Positions 49,224 to 60,438 of a stretch of 64,000 nucleotides of DNA are shown piece by piece (position 1 is the stretch's first letter; each line of letters begins with the position of its first letter). Under the pieces are notes generated by a model, which made no database searches, was not told where the DNA came from, and saw nothing but the letters and a program-made list of their open reading frames with translations. A program made the translations under genes and the position numbers. The DNA comes from Stratiolaelaps scimitus (Eukaryota; Arthropoda; Arachnida; Mesostigmata; Laelapidae): the NCBI GenBank assembly GCA_019614645.1, contig JABWDB010000001.1, forward strand, positions 29,443,501 to 29,507,500. Direction: 5' to 3'.

Positions 49224-50758
49224 GCGTAAGACCGGTGTCAGTCGGCAGCGTTCGCGACGAACTGAACTGTCTCCTCGGGCAGCCGGCGGGCTAGCTACGG
49301 AACCGGGCAGTGGAACGTGGACGGGGAGCGTGGGCCAAACGCCCGTTGGTTGCTTCGTTGGATGGATGGGGTTGAACGGGGGCTTGTTCGTTGTTTGGAG
49401 GGGCGGCGAGGGGGGGGGGGGGCGGGGCGGGAGGCCACGACCGAGGCGTTGCTGACGTTATTATGGTAATGCAACACTGCGTCCCATCCAGCCATGTGAA
49501 CAGAGTTGGAAGCGGGAGAGAGAGACAGCCGTGGGTCTATCTCTGGCGGCTTCGTGCCGCGGAGCACGAACGCGCAAACCGCCGAACGGACGAGTCGACG
49601 GAAGAGAGAGAGTGTGAGAGAGAAATGGTGAGGGGAGAGATGAGCGGTTGACTGGATTCGCCGTTGACTATCTGCTGGACGCTGGTACAGTCGGGGACGT
49701 TGTCAACGATAACCACAACAATAAGAGAAGCAGCAACAACAGTAACTACGATAACGACAATAACCACCTCAGACACAGCTAGTACACCGTACGTCGACGT
49801 GCGTACGTGCGAACGAACGACTCACGCACACGCGTGGAGTCGATGCACAACACTAGTGACAATAGAGGGTTGGCGCTGTGGCTGTGAAATGGAAGGGAAC
49901 GAGAGGGCGTGAGAGAGAGAGAGAGGTCAAGTCGCGCCTTCTGAGCTTGAGGCGCTGCGACGAGGCTCGAGGCGAGGCGTAGAGCACAAGGCGACTGGAC
50001 CGGTCATAATGGAAGAGCACGGAAGCTAGCGGGTAGCAGAAGGCACGCCAGGCCAGACAGGCAGGCATCTAGCTAGCCAGACCTGCTCTGCCCTGTGTAA
50101 GGAAGGCGAAGCAGCAGGACGGGCCGGAGGAGAAGATGACAACGAACAACCGGCGGGAGCCAAGCCAAGGTCTAGTGCAGCAGGACAGCTCCCAGCGCCA
50201 CCATCAACGCCACCTAATCTCCCAAGTGCAACGGTAGCGTTATTCTTGTTGCATTGCTTGGCTTGGCCTAGCTTAACATAGCCTGATGGAGCCTCTACTG
50301 AGTTCCCACCTCTCGTCCCCAGCCCCCTCCGATATGAGAGAGACGAACGCCGAGCGGACCACGAATGACGAGACCTCGCTCACGTCACTCTCGCATACGT
50401 CCATTTCACCGTCCAACTACATCGGGAATTGGCTTAGTACCTCTCTTCCGATTAGCACATGCACGTGCCTGACTCACCGTAGAGTTTTCCTTAGCTTCGT
50501 TCACTGTAAAAATGAGATGCGATCAGGGATGCGGCGGCGGCGGCGCCAGCAACAGCAGCACCTCCACCACAACTGAGTATCTCGGATTGTTCACGCTGCT
50601 GTTGCAATTTCCTACGACGTGGAAAACCTCCCCTAGCGAAGCTCACCTACCTCGCGCCGCATGGTCGCCGACCCAGAATGTCTCCGTGAGCTCGCCTCTA
50701 GCGCCTTCCCCCCCAAGCTTGTGGCGTCGCTGAACCGTACACTCTGTCCTGGATGACG
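49224..50758 (+). other. GC-rich block between candidate acceptor and donor
   Basis: It begins after the acceptor at 49222-49223 and ends at GATGACG|GTGAGT (donor GT at 50759-50760). It contains G13 at 49410-49422, several (GA)n runs and overlapping frames, including 50286-50576 plus (96 codons, ending in a short poly-Arg/poly-Gln stretch from CGG and CAG runs). No reading frame spans the block, so if it is an exon it would be largely untranslated. Confidence 0.2.
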
Positions 50759-53144
50759 GTGAGTGGAGCTTTGAAAAAGCCCCGAGGTTTCAGATTGCTT
50801 TCGTCATGTTTTTCCGCTTTCCCTCAGCTAGTCCTGGCTGCTAGCCTCGGCCTCAAGTGGAAAAAGATTGCATGTTCCCCTGTGTGCGTATCGTATACGT
50901 CTGCTCACTCTGCCTGGTAGCGTCTAGCGTGAGAGCAACTTCGGGTGAGCATCCAAGTGAAGTAGGCAAGCGAGCCAAACAGACATGGAGGCCAAAATGG
51001 TGGCGGCGGCGGCGGCGGATTCTTCTGCAATCGAGTTTGCACGGAGCCTCCGCTATTCCATCTCGCCTCCCCACTCATATCCTTCTATATTGTGTGCGCG
51101 TATGTCTGTGTGTGTGCTTGTATATCGCGGTTTAATTTGGTGCGGACGAATCTGTTTGCTCGGCTAACTGTTGGCTGACTGCGGCAACAGTTTCCATCCA
51201 CCCATCCGTACATGCATATACATCTATCGATCTATTTCCCTAGCCGTCAATGATAGGGCGCCGAAGCGCCATCCATGGTCGTCCAACGTTATCGTCGGTG
51301 CATACGGGTCCCAACGTGAATGTATGCGACACAGTCACAATGCTTTAGATCGGGGGAACATCTCCTTGGCCGTCAATGGCTCGCCTGCAGCTGATTTCCA
51401 GTTCGGTCGCTTCCATTGTTATTATCAGTCCCTACACAAGCACACATCAGCCTCCACGAATATTCTGCGAAACGAGTAATGCGCGCGAGTGATTATACGA
51501 AAGACCGACTGCTGCTGTAGCTGCTGGTGCCATCGGCCGCAGCTCGAGACGCCCGTCTGGTCTGGTCTAGCCAAACCTGCTCTAGTCTACGAGTCTTTAG
51601 TCTGAGCTGTGGGATGATGCTCAATGGCCTCCGTCATGAAATGCTGACGGCATCTTAGCTGCTCGGATAGTTCGCTGGCGAGCGGCAGCTCGCTTGCTCC
51701 TTCTATCTCACTAAGCGGCTGCTGCTGCGGCGGCGACGGCGGATGGGCAGTAGCTTAGCGAGCCGGCAGCCCCTCTCGTTGCAATCCCCCAACGCATTCG
51801 GTAGAGTGGAGGGACCTGACTCGTATCACGAGCTGTGAAGGGATCCGCCGCTTGCATCATGCAGCAGGTGTATAAGCCAGCTTTACTCTCACACCAGCCA
51901 ACGTCTATGGCTGCAGCAGCAGCAGCAGCTCATCGCACTGGAGCAACACGTGTAAGAGGAATAAGCTGAACCAGCGGTACGAGCTTGTTCCAATGAACGA
52001 CGAACAGCGATCCATGGCGATGCTACTGGCGGTGGAGGTGGCAGGATATGTAGTGCCCTGAACACTCTCGATTCGTCGTCTATGGAAGCTATCGTAGTAT
52101 TGCCGGTCGGACAGGAGGCATCCTTCGCGTTCCGTCGAGGGCCGTCTCTCTACATGTCTACAAGGCAAACGAGGCGGGTGAACGCGAGCAGACGACAGAG
52201 GCAAGTGGGTATTCCTTAATTAGGCATTCACGCACGCACACCCATATATATATATATATACGCATATACTGGCCACAGCGTCTCCGGCCGTAGTGTGCTG
52301 AGCATACTATCAGCTGATAGTGGGATGGTAGACACTACTACCTGCCTTCGTAGCGGAATTTTTCTTCCTCGTCTGCATCAAGATGATCTCGACAACCACC
52401 AGCGCCACATACATTACCACTTCGACTGCTATACACCGAGAAACATAAGCATCTGCGCCTCGCTCTGGTGGCGTGGAAGCGCCAACAGTTGATAATACAC
52501 ATATATGTATGTTATATACCTGTATATTTTTATGGGGATAAAGAGATACAGACGGGTAGAGGCCAGAGTAAAGCAGCAAAAGTGGTGTCTCCTGTTGGTG
52601 CTTTGTGGATAGGTTCTACAATTATACAAATGTGTACACATGCGTCGCTAGAATATCAGTATTGCGCATTAACGTATAAACAAATAGATTGATCCGTAGG
52701 ATTGCGAACAGCAACTGGGTAGTTGCTTATCAAGGACAACATTGACTGAGATGAGTACACTGGATCCGTGCGATCCGCTGTTCCGCCGCATGAAATCTCG
52801 TGCAGATAGAGCAACGAGAACAATAGCAGCAAGGGAAGCAACGATGATTATAATAGTAACAATAGCTAGCTTGCAGGGACGCAGCCTTCGTTCGCCACAC
52901 AAATGTGTCTCCCCACACAGGAACGAGGGACACCATTAACACATGAGCAGATTGTATGCAACAGATTCGAGGAGATGGCCACTCAATCACCGATCGAGTT
53001 AGTGAAACACTGCCAGGCACGGTACCGCCATATCGCGCGTGTGACAGCCAGCCAACCAGCCCACTTCTCCTGCGCTCACTCACGCCGTCACGCGCGGCCT
53101 TGTATGACATACAAGGCGCGAGATTCGCCGACAAATTCACTTAC
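50759..53144. other. mixed GC-rich non-coding stretch
   Basis: CTGCAG-type repeats lie at about 51909-51930, (TA)n at about 52244-52260, and the 16-nt palindrome ACTATCAGCTGATAGT at about 52306-52321. ORFs overlap on both strands and are unrecognised. Confidence 0.35.
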
Positions 53145-53687
53145 CTCGGACCTTTCCGGAACGGGCCTGCTCCCTGCCCGTTTTCCCAACCCACAACGAA
53201 CTGACCCCCGAACCCAGAATCCCTCGATCCAGCCGTCTGAATCTCTTCCCGCCAGCCCCAACCTTCACCCCAGCAGCCCCACGAGACAGTCGGTGTTGAT
53301 GCTGATGCTACTGCTGCAATCCTACGCTCGATTCTCCTCTCGTCGTTCGCCGTCACCATGACGCTAGCGTGGGGGGACACAGCAACGGCGGGCACGGAGG
53401 CTGTGTACGTTCGAACACATGACTCCCTCGGTCGCCGGCCATTGAATGCCGCTACGTGCTTGGACTCGAACGTACTCGGCCGGTCGCGGGGCCACTTGAG
53501 CACTCCACTCCGGAGCGCCGGCCATCGTACGCTGGCCCGGCGGAAGCTCAGTGGAGGAGCAGGTGGCGGAGGCGACATCGACGACTCGGCGAATGTTCCC
53601 TCACTATTTCCTGTCATTGCTGTTTCTATTGCTACAATGACTACGATTGCTATATTAGGTATCTCGACCAGTAGAGCTGACGCCATC
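53145..53687 (-). CDS. candidate exon with acceptor and donor sites, unrecognised
   Basis: The minus-strand frame (181 codons) begins at an ATG one base after TTTCAG (AG at 53689-53688) and stays open until CCGAG|GTAAGT at 53145/53144, where the in-frame stop lies inside the intron side. The first residues are hydrophobic (Val/Ile/Ala run, residues 11-23), then come a Pro-Ala stretch (38-46) and a Gly/Trp-rich C-terminal part. No family is recognised. The plus strand also has a long open frame here, so composition is permissive. The precise coincidence of the frame end with a strong donor is the only positive evidence. Confidence 0.2.
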
Positions 53688-54616
53688 CTGAAACCACCCT
53701 GCGTCCTCGTGCAGCTAGTGCGTCTTACTGCAGACTCCCCTAATAGTCATCGGCAGTCAGCAGTCGTCACAAAGGGCCGGATCATAGCGGCGGGCTCGCA
53801 CATTCGAGTCTGACAAAGCCCGATCGGATCGAGAAAGCCGATCCGACTTCAGCCATCCCGCACGGATCGATCCTCGGGACGCGCAGACCAAGTGAGGTTC
53901 GCCTGGCAGCACCATTCTGTCTGTAAAACTCGGCCGACGGTCGAGGCACTGCTCCCGAAATCCAAAAACAACGTTTGTCAAGGGCCACTGGATTGTAGAT
54001 AATGCCAATTTTGTCGGGATACACCAGCTACGTTTGAATGTTCTGGAAGCTTTCGGGGAGCATTTTTTTCCGGGTCGGAGGCATAGGGACAATGAGAGAA
54101 TCGTCGATAGCAGTCTACACTTCATAGTCTCCGTTGGCAATGCAATGCACGAAAGCTATGGGCCCGACTGACGGATACTTGAACACCATCATCATCATTG
54201 GCAGTCCCAGCAATATCACAAGCATCAACGGCCCAAGAAGCAGCAGCAGTAGCAGCAGCAACCCTGCCGGCGTCGGCGGCAGTGTTGGCAGGAGCAGTCG
54301 AGCAAAAGTGGCGTCTGCCGCCGCAAAATGAACGGGAAAGATGCGCGCTCTCTCTCTCTGTTCTCTGTTCGTTCCTCTGCAATATCGCTGCCGTTGCTGT
54401 TTGTGCCAATCGCGCTCGTTTGCTCTACTGACTCTGTTTCGAGTCGTCGGTGGTCGGCTCGAACGAATCCTACGACCCTCGCTGCTCGCTCACCCGCCAT
54501 CACAATCACCATCATATCCCCCCTCCCCGCTGCCTGCCTTATCGTCTCTCGTGCACAAACGGATCCGAATCTCCAGCAGAGAGGCAGAAATTTAGCAGCG
54601 GAACTATAGTTGACAT
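53688..54616. other. GC-rich stretch with AGC repeats
   Basis: AGC/CAG runs lie at about 54238-54262, and a (CT)n of about 14 nt near 54347. Overlapping frames are unrecognised. Confidence 0.4.
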
Positions 54617-56569
54617 ATATATATATATACGTACGTGGTTCGTATATATGTTCGTCGATAATATTACTACTCTCGAGCTAAAGCCCCGGAGAGGCCACCA
54701 TCTTCTGCATGATATACTGAAATCGTCATCATTGAACGGGGTGGACCGAATCGGTGATGGTGGAACACAAGTGAAGCATACGGCATCTGCTCCCGACGTG
54801 AACTTGTGATGAACACAGGCAGACGTGTAATATAGATAAACATGTATCGGCGTCTATGTATGTGTCTATATCAATGAAACACGCGTAATAGGCTTCCGGA
54901 GCTCTCAGGCAATGCGGACACTCACAGGCGTGAATCAGCTATTCACGGTCATAGACAAACGACCTCATAGGACTCCGAACGCATTTTGCAGAGTCCAAAA
55001 CTATTATATAGAATGAATATATACATATATATATATATATATACAATACAATGAACTGGTTATTCAACTCTGAGACATTTTGTGGAGTAGGCAGTTCATT
55101 TGAGAAACAATAAATAAACCTTATGTATTTCACACAAAGCGTGTATGCGTTATATTTCTCGCGAAGTTACTCATCGTGGACCATGGGTCCAAACATAGCT
55201 AAAAGAAGACAGCGTAAACTAAGGCTTCGCTGAACACAGGCGTTGTTTTTACTTCTCTAAACGCAAGCAATGCTTTCTTCATTTCCATTTCTTCTCTGTC
55301 TGTGTTAGTCTTGAGTTGTATTTCGAAAGCAAACAAAAAAAAACAACTAAATTAAAGGAATCTCGACGCAGAACAATGGCCATGGCCTCCAATTGACAGA
55401 GAAAGTGTTTGGTGGTTCATTAAGTGTGGGGTCCTGCAAGCGTCAATTTCAATTAAGCTTCCCCCACACTCCGCCTCGCCGAACATGGTGAACAGCAGAT
55501 TGCCGACGGACGGCTTGTGGTAATTTTTGTTCGGCACTTTTATGGTTTGACTTTTGTCGGCTGCAGCAACTGTGACTAGAAATTCTGCTTTAATTGATTC
55601 TGGTTAGTTTTTCGTTTTCAAACTACATACATATGTGGCTGGTTGGCTGTTGATCGACGATAGCACGATTCGCTTCGCTTGTACATTCCTTAGATATATA
55701 TATATATATATGTAATATTTAATAGTGTGTTGGTGCTCTATTGGACGCAAACGACGGAACGCCGATTCACCGATTTATAAAGCAGATTGCGGGACATATT
55801 CCTAATAATATGAATCTCCTAATAACTATGGTGGTCCGAGAGCAACAAGACCAGCCCGGCCAACAGTAGCAACCACAGATGGCTACGATCCACTAAGAGT
55901 GCCGTTGAGCACGATCGTCCGAACCAGTCCTGCTTCTCGAATCGATGTCAGGTACGAAATTTGATTCCGACAATGACTTTTCTAATATGCGTATAATATA
56001 GTAACTGCCTCGTCACGTACCTCGGCCGTGTGTACCTCGCTATAATTGAACTAAAAGCTGCAGAGAACAACTTCGGGAGATGAGAGACACGCGTCAATTG
56101 TTAAAAAAAATAGCCCTAAACGAGCGTACATAGATTTCAAGGTGAGGATTTACAGATGCAGCCATGAAATAAGCCCCTCCCGCTCTCCGTTATTACGAGA
56201 ATTTACTCAAGCACCACGAATCTATCTCCTTCACGAATTAAAAGCGGGTGCTGTGTGTGTGTGCGTATTTGAATGCTCGACTCTGCGTGCCACTGCAGAG
56301 AACGCGGAGGCAGCCGCTCCGGTGAAGGAAATTATCCCAGTAATCCCTAGAAATAATTCCTAATTATTGTATGTTTGGTTAGATGTTTTATCAAAGAAAA
56401 CAAAAAGAAAACTTATCACTCGTTACGAAAACATATCCTTTACAATATCCCCTAAACAAGAAAGAGGTTGTGATCCCAAAGGGACACTAAGTCCGAAATA
56501 ATCTCAAAAGCGAACCCCATTGAAAACTCCCCTGGGGAACTAATGGAGACAATCGAATGTTCCGATAAC
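54617..56569. other. AT-richer non-coding stretch
   Basis: (TA)n tracts lie at about 54617-54630, 55018-55043 and 55694-55711. ORFs are short. Nothing else is visible. Confidence 0.45.
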
Positions 56570-56632
56570 ACTTACGCCACCTTCAAATTGCCGTAAGTTT
56601 GAAGGTTAGGCTTTCCCGCTGGGAAACCTAAC
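56570..56632. repeat. two adjacent hairpins
   Basis: CCTTCAAA (56580-56587) pairs with TTTGAAGG (56598-56605). Next to it GTTAGG-C-TTTCCC (56605-56617) pairs with GGGAAACCTAAC (56621-56632) around a 3-nt loop with one bulged C. An alternative pairing ACTTACG/CGTAAGT overlaps the first stem. Confidence 0.75.
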
Positions 56633-58808
56633 TACGCGTATCCATATACGAAACCTACCTTCACAGACAGATTGTGTAAATACTCGGCTTCGATTTCGTA
56701 CCCATCAAGGTGCTTTGGTTCAATTCGTAGCGTAGCGGTTGGAAGCACCAGAAAAAAGGAGAATTACTCAACATCTTCCACAATATTCGGTATTTAAAGC
56801 CTGTCCGTTGCTTGCTGTTTGGAGTAATTTGTTAAAAAGGGCTTTCCCCATAACCTTGCTTGTAGTTCAATGGCAGGACGCTTAGTTCGTATCACATAGA
56901 TATTTAAAAACTATAGCTTAGAGAAAAACCACTGTCTAGTGCAGTTTGTTACTTATGGATGCTACGTGAGTGATCCTGAGTTGAGCCATTGTGACGGATC
57001 AGGCCAAGCTGTGGGTTTAGTAAATGTGCACCGGTCAGTTCAGTGCCAGAGATAGACAGGCTCAGACCGAGCGTGATAATAAGAGTTAGCCGCGTAAAAT
57101 ATACGATTTACTCCAAGTTTATAACGCGATTGAGCGCAGTTACACAAACTGGGCGATAATTTACAAATTTTCATAAGCTTTCAGAGCGCTGACTCTATCA
57201 TTCCAAGCTTTGGACCGGGCCGACCTACTTTGGATCCTGCCAACAGGTCTATAGAGGGCGGTCGATTTTGTAAATGTGCTATTTAGTTATCCTCGCAAAA
57301 TGGAGACATCAGCCTCAGAAGGCTAGCTCACGCATTAAAGACAAGCGTCCCTTAAAACTAAATATGTGTCCAATTTCATCAGGATCATGAAGTGGCTTTA
57401 TGTATATACATATATCTATATATATATATATATATATATAGAAAAGTTCTTAAGCCAGTCTCGCTTTCACGGGTGAAGTCTGGCGCGCCCACGGCCCGAA
57501 CCTATGGGAGCGGCTTCACTGGGCAGGATGCCAAGAAAGCGAGAATCTATCGGGAAGAAGAAGCGTTGCAATTGAATGAGCTAACCCAGTCAGCCATGAG
57601 CGCAACGGCCACTGGCGCGCGGAACGGACGGGTCGAAAAGCAAAAGACACGGCGCGGCATGAAAAGCCGACGAAGAGGAGAAAGAAGAAGATCTGGGCAA
57701 AGAAAGGGAAAGGTCAGCAGGAAAAAGAATCCCCTCCTTTTCTGCAGACTCTACTATGGATTAGAGAGAGAGGGAGAGAGAGAGACCGATGGAGAGATAG
57801 CTTGATAGATAGATAGAGGTTGGAGAGGGTCGAGCCATTTGAGGCTCGAATTAGTTGCTTCGCTACTGACACTGCTGTGTATGTGCGATGGGCAGTTAGC
57901 CTGCTGCCACCCTCAATAGCCGTCTCGAGATAAGACTGCGTGTCCAACGAGAGTCGTCCACGGCCGAGGCAAGGGAAAGTTTCCCTCTGAGGGATATAAC
58001 CAGCCTTATTATATTACTTCCTACTTGAAGTCAGTGCAAGTCGGATTTCGAACTCGGCAAGTCTGTCGATTTTCAGTTGATGGCTGCTGCCTTGCGCACT
58101 GATGATTTCGGGGGTGTTTGAGGGGCGTCTCAGCGTGTACTGTACCGAACTTGTGTATGTGCGCGCAGAGGGATGGTGCCAATGAAGCGGTCGTTGAAGG
58201 GGATCAATTGATTTTCGCGAATGGGCTCGGTGCGAGATAGAACTCATGTTAGAAGGTATCGTGAATGATACAAGATGAGAGAGAGGAAGAGAGAGAGAGA
58301 GAGAGAAGCAGCAAATGGCGCTTTATTGAAGTGCAACGGATGGACCTTTGGTTAGGAAATACAATCATTTACAAATTCGAACTTCATCGGGGTTCTAGTC
58401 GAAGCACCTGCTAACTTATGCCCTTACGATTGAAACAGATGCTATAATACAATAGACATCAACTGTGAGCTTACTTTGTTTGCTAAACTTCAACGTAACT
58501 AGCAAATCCAGTGTAAAGCTACTTGAACCCTGCCTTTCCAATGCACTAATAATTCCAGAAAGTATAATACAATATACCGAACAACGGTGGAAAATAGCGG
58601 ACCCGTATCACCCATGACCAAAATCTCATTTACGGATAGCGAATACATCGTACGAACTATTCCTGATCGAAAAGTATAGCTTTTCCCACCTCCCGCAGTG
58701 AGAATAGTCCACGTTTCGTAAAACAACAAAATAGAAAACGATAGAGGTAAAACATTTTGTGTTCACTGTGCAGACTGTTCCAGAAATCATTTTCCACTCC
58801 ACTTTAGC
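56633..58808. other. non-coding stretch with microsatellites
   Basis: (TA)n lies at about 57403-57440, and (GA)n at about 57766-57784 and 58278-58306. A CCCCTCCTTTTCTGCAG at 57731-57747 resembles a plus-strand splice acceptor. The lysine/arginine-rich frame 57392-57805 plus is purine-driven and unrecognised. Confidence 0.4.
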
Positions 58809-59087
58809 CTAAAGTTCCGTAGTATCATAGCTTGATACGCTTTGGTGCTCCACGCGTACTTGGTGTCGCTGGCGGTGATCTGGCCAATCTCCAGAATCTT
58901 CAATGTTCTCCCCATTTTTATCCCCGGCGGTGATTTCGTTATCTAGGCACCCAGTGGTCAGTGTATCTGCAGCCACACCATAGGATCTTCTATCGTCATT
59001 GTTTTCCGCGACTGCAATTGCACCTTCGCTATTTTCACAGTGTCCCGCGTCGTTGTATTTATAAATGTGAAATGAAAAACAGCCCAT
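58809..59087 (-). CDS. candidate terminal exon encoding an acidic tail, unrecognised
   Basis: The 92-codon frame starts with ATG directly after CCATATTCCCATAG, a plausible splice acceptor (AG at 59089-59088). The peptide is hydrophilic and acidic (many Asp, Glu, Asn, Gly), as expected of a disordered cytoplasmic tail, and ends in Tyr-Asp-Thr-Thr-Glu-Leu. Thr-X-Leu at a free C-terminus fits a class I PDZ-domain ligand. No family is recognised, and a plus-strand frame overlaps it. It may equally start as a stand-alone small ORF. Confidence 0.18.
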   Translation of the reverse strand: MGCFSFHIYKYNDAGHCENSEGAIAVAENNDDRRSYGVAADTLTTGCLDNEITAGDKNGENIEDSGDWPDHRQRHQVRVEHQSVSSYDTTEL

Positions 59088-59401
59088 CTATGGGAATATG
59101 GAAAAGTATTTTTCTGAAGCGATACCTATTGGCTGTTCGTTCTACGGCGCCTCGTTTGGCTCGAGCGTTCATAGTTAGATCGTTTCAGCAGACAGTATTG
59201 TACAATACGACGTTTGAGAGCAACGAAGGACAATTTAACGAGCGCTTCGCCCTCTCTGATGATCTGGTTGGAATGGCGATCATGGAAATCGTCACGCAAT
59301 CAATGCCGAAGTCCATGGACGGCAAAAAAGGGCTACTTAGCGGTTTTTATTCGGACAGTACCAGACCGTGTCGTATGCTGAACCTGAACGTGGTATCGTA
59401 A
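59072..59401 (+). CDS. unrecognised open frame with ordinary composition
   Basis: A 110-codon ATG frame (an upstream in-frame ATG at 58961 gives 146 codons). Composition is unbiased: no low-complexity run, with a mixed hydrophobic and charged pattern (for example Met-Ala-Ile-Met-Glu-Ile-Val followed by a polar C-terminus). GGAAAA|GTAAGT lies 8 nt after the stop. It overlaps the minus-strand candidate by only 16 nt in this shorter form. No homologue is known to me. Confidence 0.15.
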   Translation: MKNSPSMGIWKSIFLKRYLLAVRSTAPRLARAFIVRSFQQTVLYNTTFESNEGQFNERFALSDDLVGMAIMEIVTQSMPKSMDGKKGLLSGFYSDSTRPCRMLNLNVVS

Positions 59402-59409
59402 TTGGAAAA

Positions 59410-60199
59410 GTAAGTACCAGTGTTTGCGAGTGTCCCATTTATGCCATGTATCATAAGCAGTTCATTTTGAGCAGCTCCTGCCTCGCGTAGGTCGGGCTGA
59501 ACGTAGCCGACCTAGTCACAATACTCTACCAAGCCGGTTAAGGTCCCATTGTCCAGTTTGCAATGACTCGATGCAATAACGTAAAATCAAACTGTAAGAA
59601 TAACATTTACCAAAGCAAACCTCGAATAGCGGGCGTTGGTTCATTATGCAATGCAATCAAATACAGTCACAGCTCATGATACTGGGAAAGAGACGCAACC
59701 GGAGGGTTTGAGTTCGTCAGCGTCAGCAGTCGTCTGATCACGACAATACTCATGCGACCGACAACAGCTGTCGGATTCGTCGATTGAATCGAAATTTCCG
59801 CCAACGCATGAATTCTTCATCAAGTTGGTCTTAAACAATGCCCGTTATCACTGCGTGAGGAGCACCCACCAGATAGACGGCCGTCGAGTGGACAACCTTA
59901 TGCGGACAGATCGAGAAGAAAGCCGAGAATAGGGAATGTTTAGAGAGGCTTGAGCGAAGTGGCAACGATAATCGAATCGTAATCCAACTCTACGTGCGAG
60001 AAGTAGTTGAAAATAATGTATCATTTTGCACACGAAGAGAGATTTTGATCACCGTCTGATATGAAAATGTGATACACACTATATATATATATATAATAGA
60101 CAACATATTTCATAATTAATTGCATTTAGTTATACGATTTTGAATATACAATAATTAGACAAGCAGTTGTGGACAGGGTGTCAAAGTGACGCCGTCACG
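59410..60199. other. quiet non-coding stretch
   Basis: (TA)n lies at about 60082-60098. Nothing else. Confidence 0.5.
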
Positions 60200-60259
60200 G
60201 TCCCGAAAGAGGCGAGGTATTGTCTCTCTGCACAGCGCAAGAAAGGCGCTGCGGAAGAA

Positions 60260-60262
<3 letters not shown>
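60200..60262 (-). pseudogene. short decayed 3' fragment of an RLE-type LINE
   Basis: About 63 nt align with the 3' end of the ORF of the element at 13765-15501 (positions about 13842-13904), at roughly 75-80 percent by eye with two single-base deletions. On the minus strand in the family frame it reads Q-R-L-S-x-A-V-Q-R-x-N, like QRLSLAVQRGN of the larger element. The frameshifts and brevity mark it as an old remnant of a related element. A (TA)n tract begins exactly where its homology ends on the 5' side. Confidence 0.75.

Positions 60263-60299
<37 letters not shown>
60262..60299. repeat. (TA)19 microsatellite
   Basis: An uninterrupted TA tract between the LINE fragment and an inverted-repeat block. 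Confidence 0.95.
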
Positions 60300-60304
<5 letters not shown>

Positions 60305-60308
60305 CCTT

Positions 60309-60438
60309 GGTGGACTACTTAATTTAAGCGGTAAAGCATAGCTACCCCTGGCGCTAATCCGTTTAACGTTGACTCTGCATGTTGATAGGAAATTGAATCT
60401 ATGCATACGACAAAAATACCGCTTAAATTGAGTCCAAC
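60309..60438. repeat. inverted-repeat block, MITE-like or foldback
   Basis: AATTTAAGCGGTA (60321-60333) and TACCGCTTAAATT (60417-60429) are perfectly complementary. GGACT outside the left arm pairs with AGTCC outside the right arm after a small internal loop, and GCATAG/CTATGC extend the inner stem with a bulge. The loop is about 83 nt. No terminal duplication was found. Confidence 0.6.

Noticed and set aside
52306..52321. ACTATCAGCTGATAGT palindrome as an operator
   Set aside because: A single 16-nt palindrome in 64 kb has no supporting context for a regulatory role.
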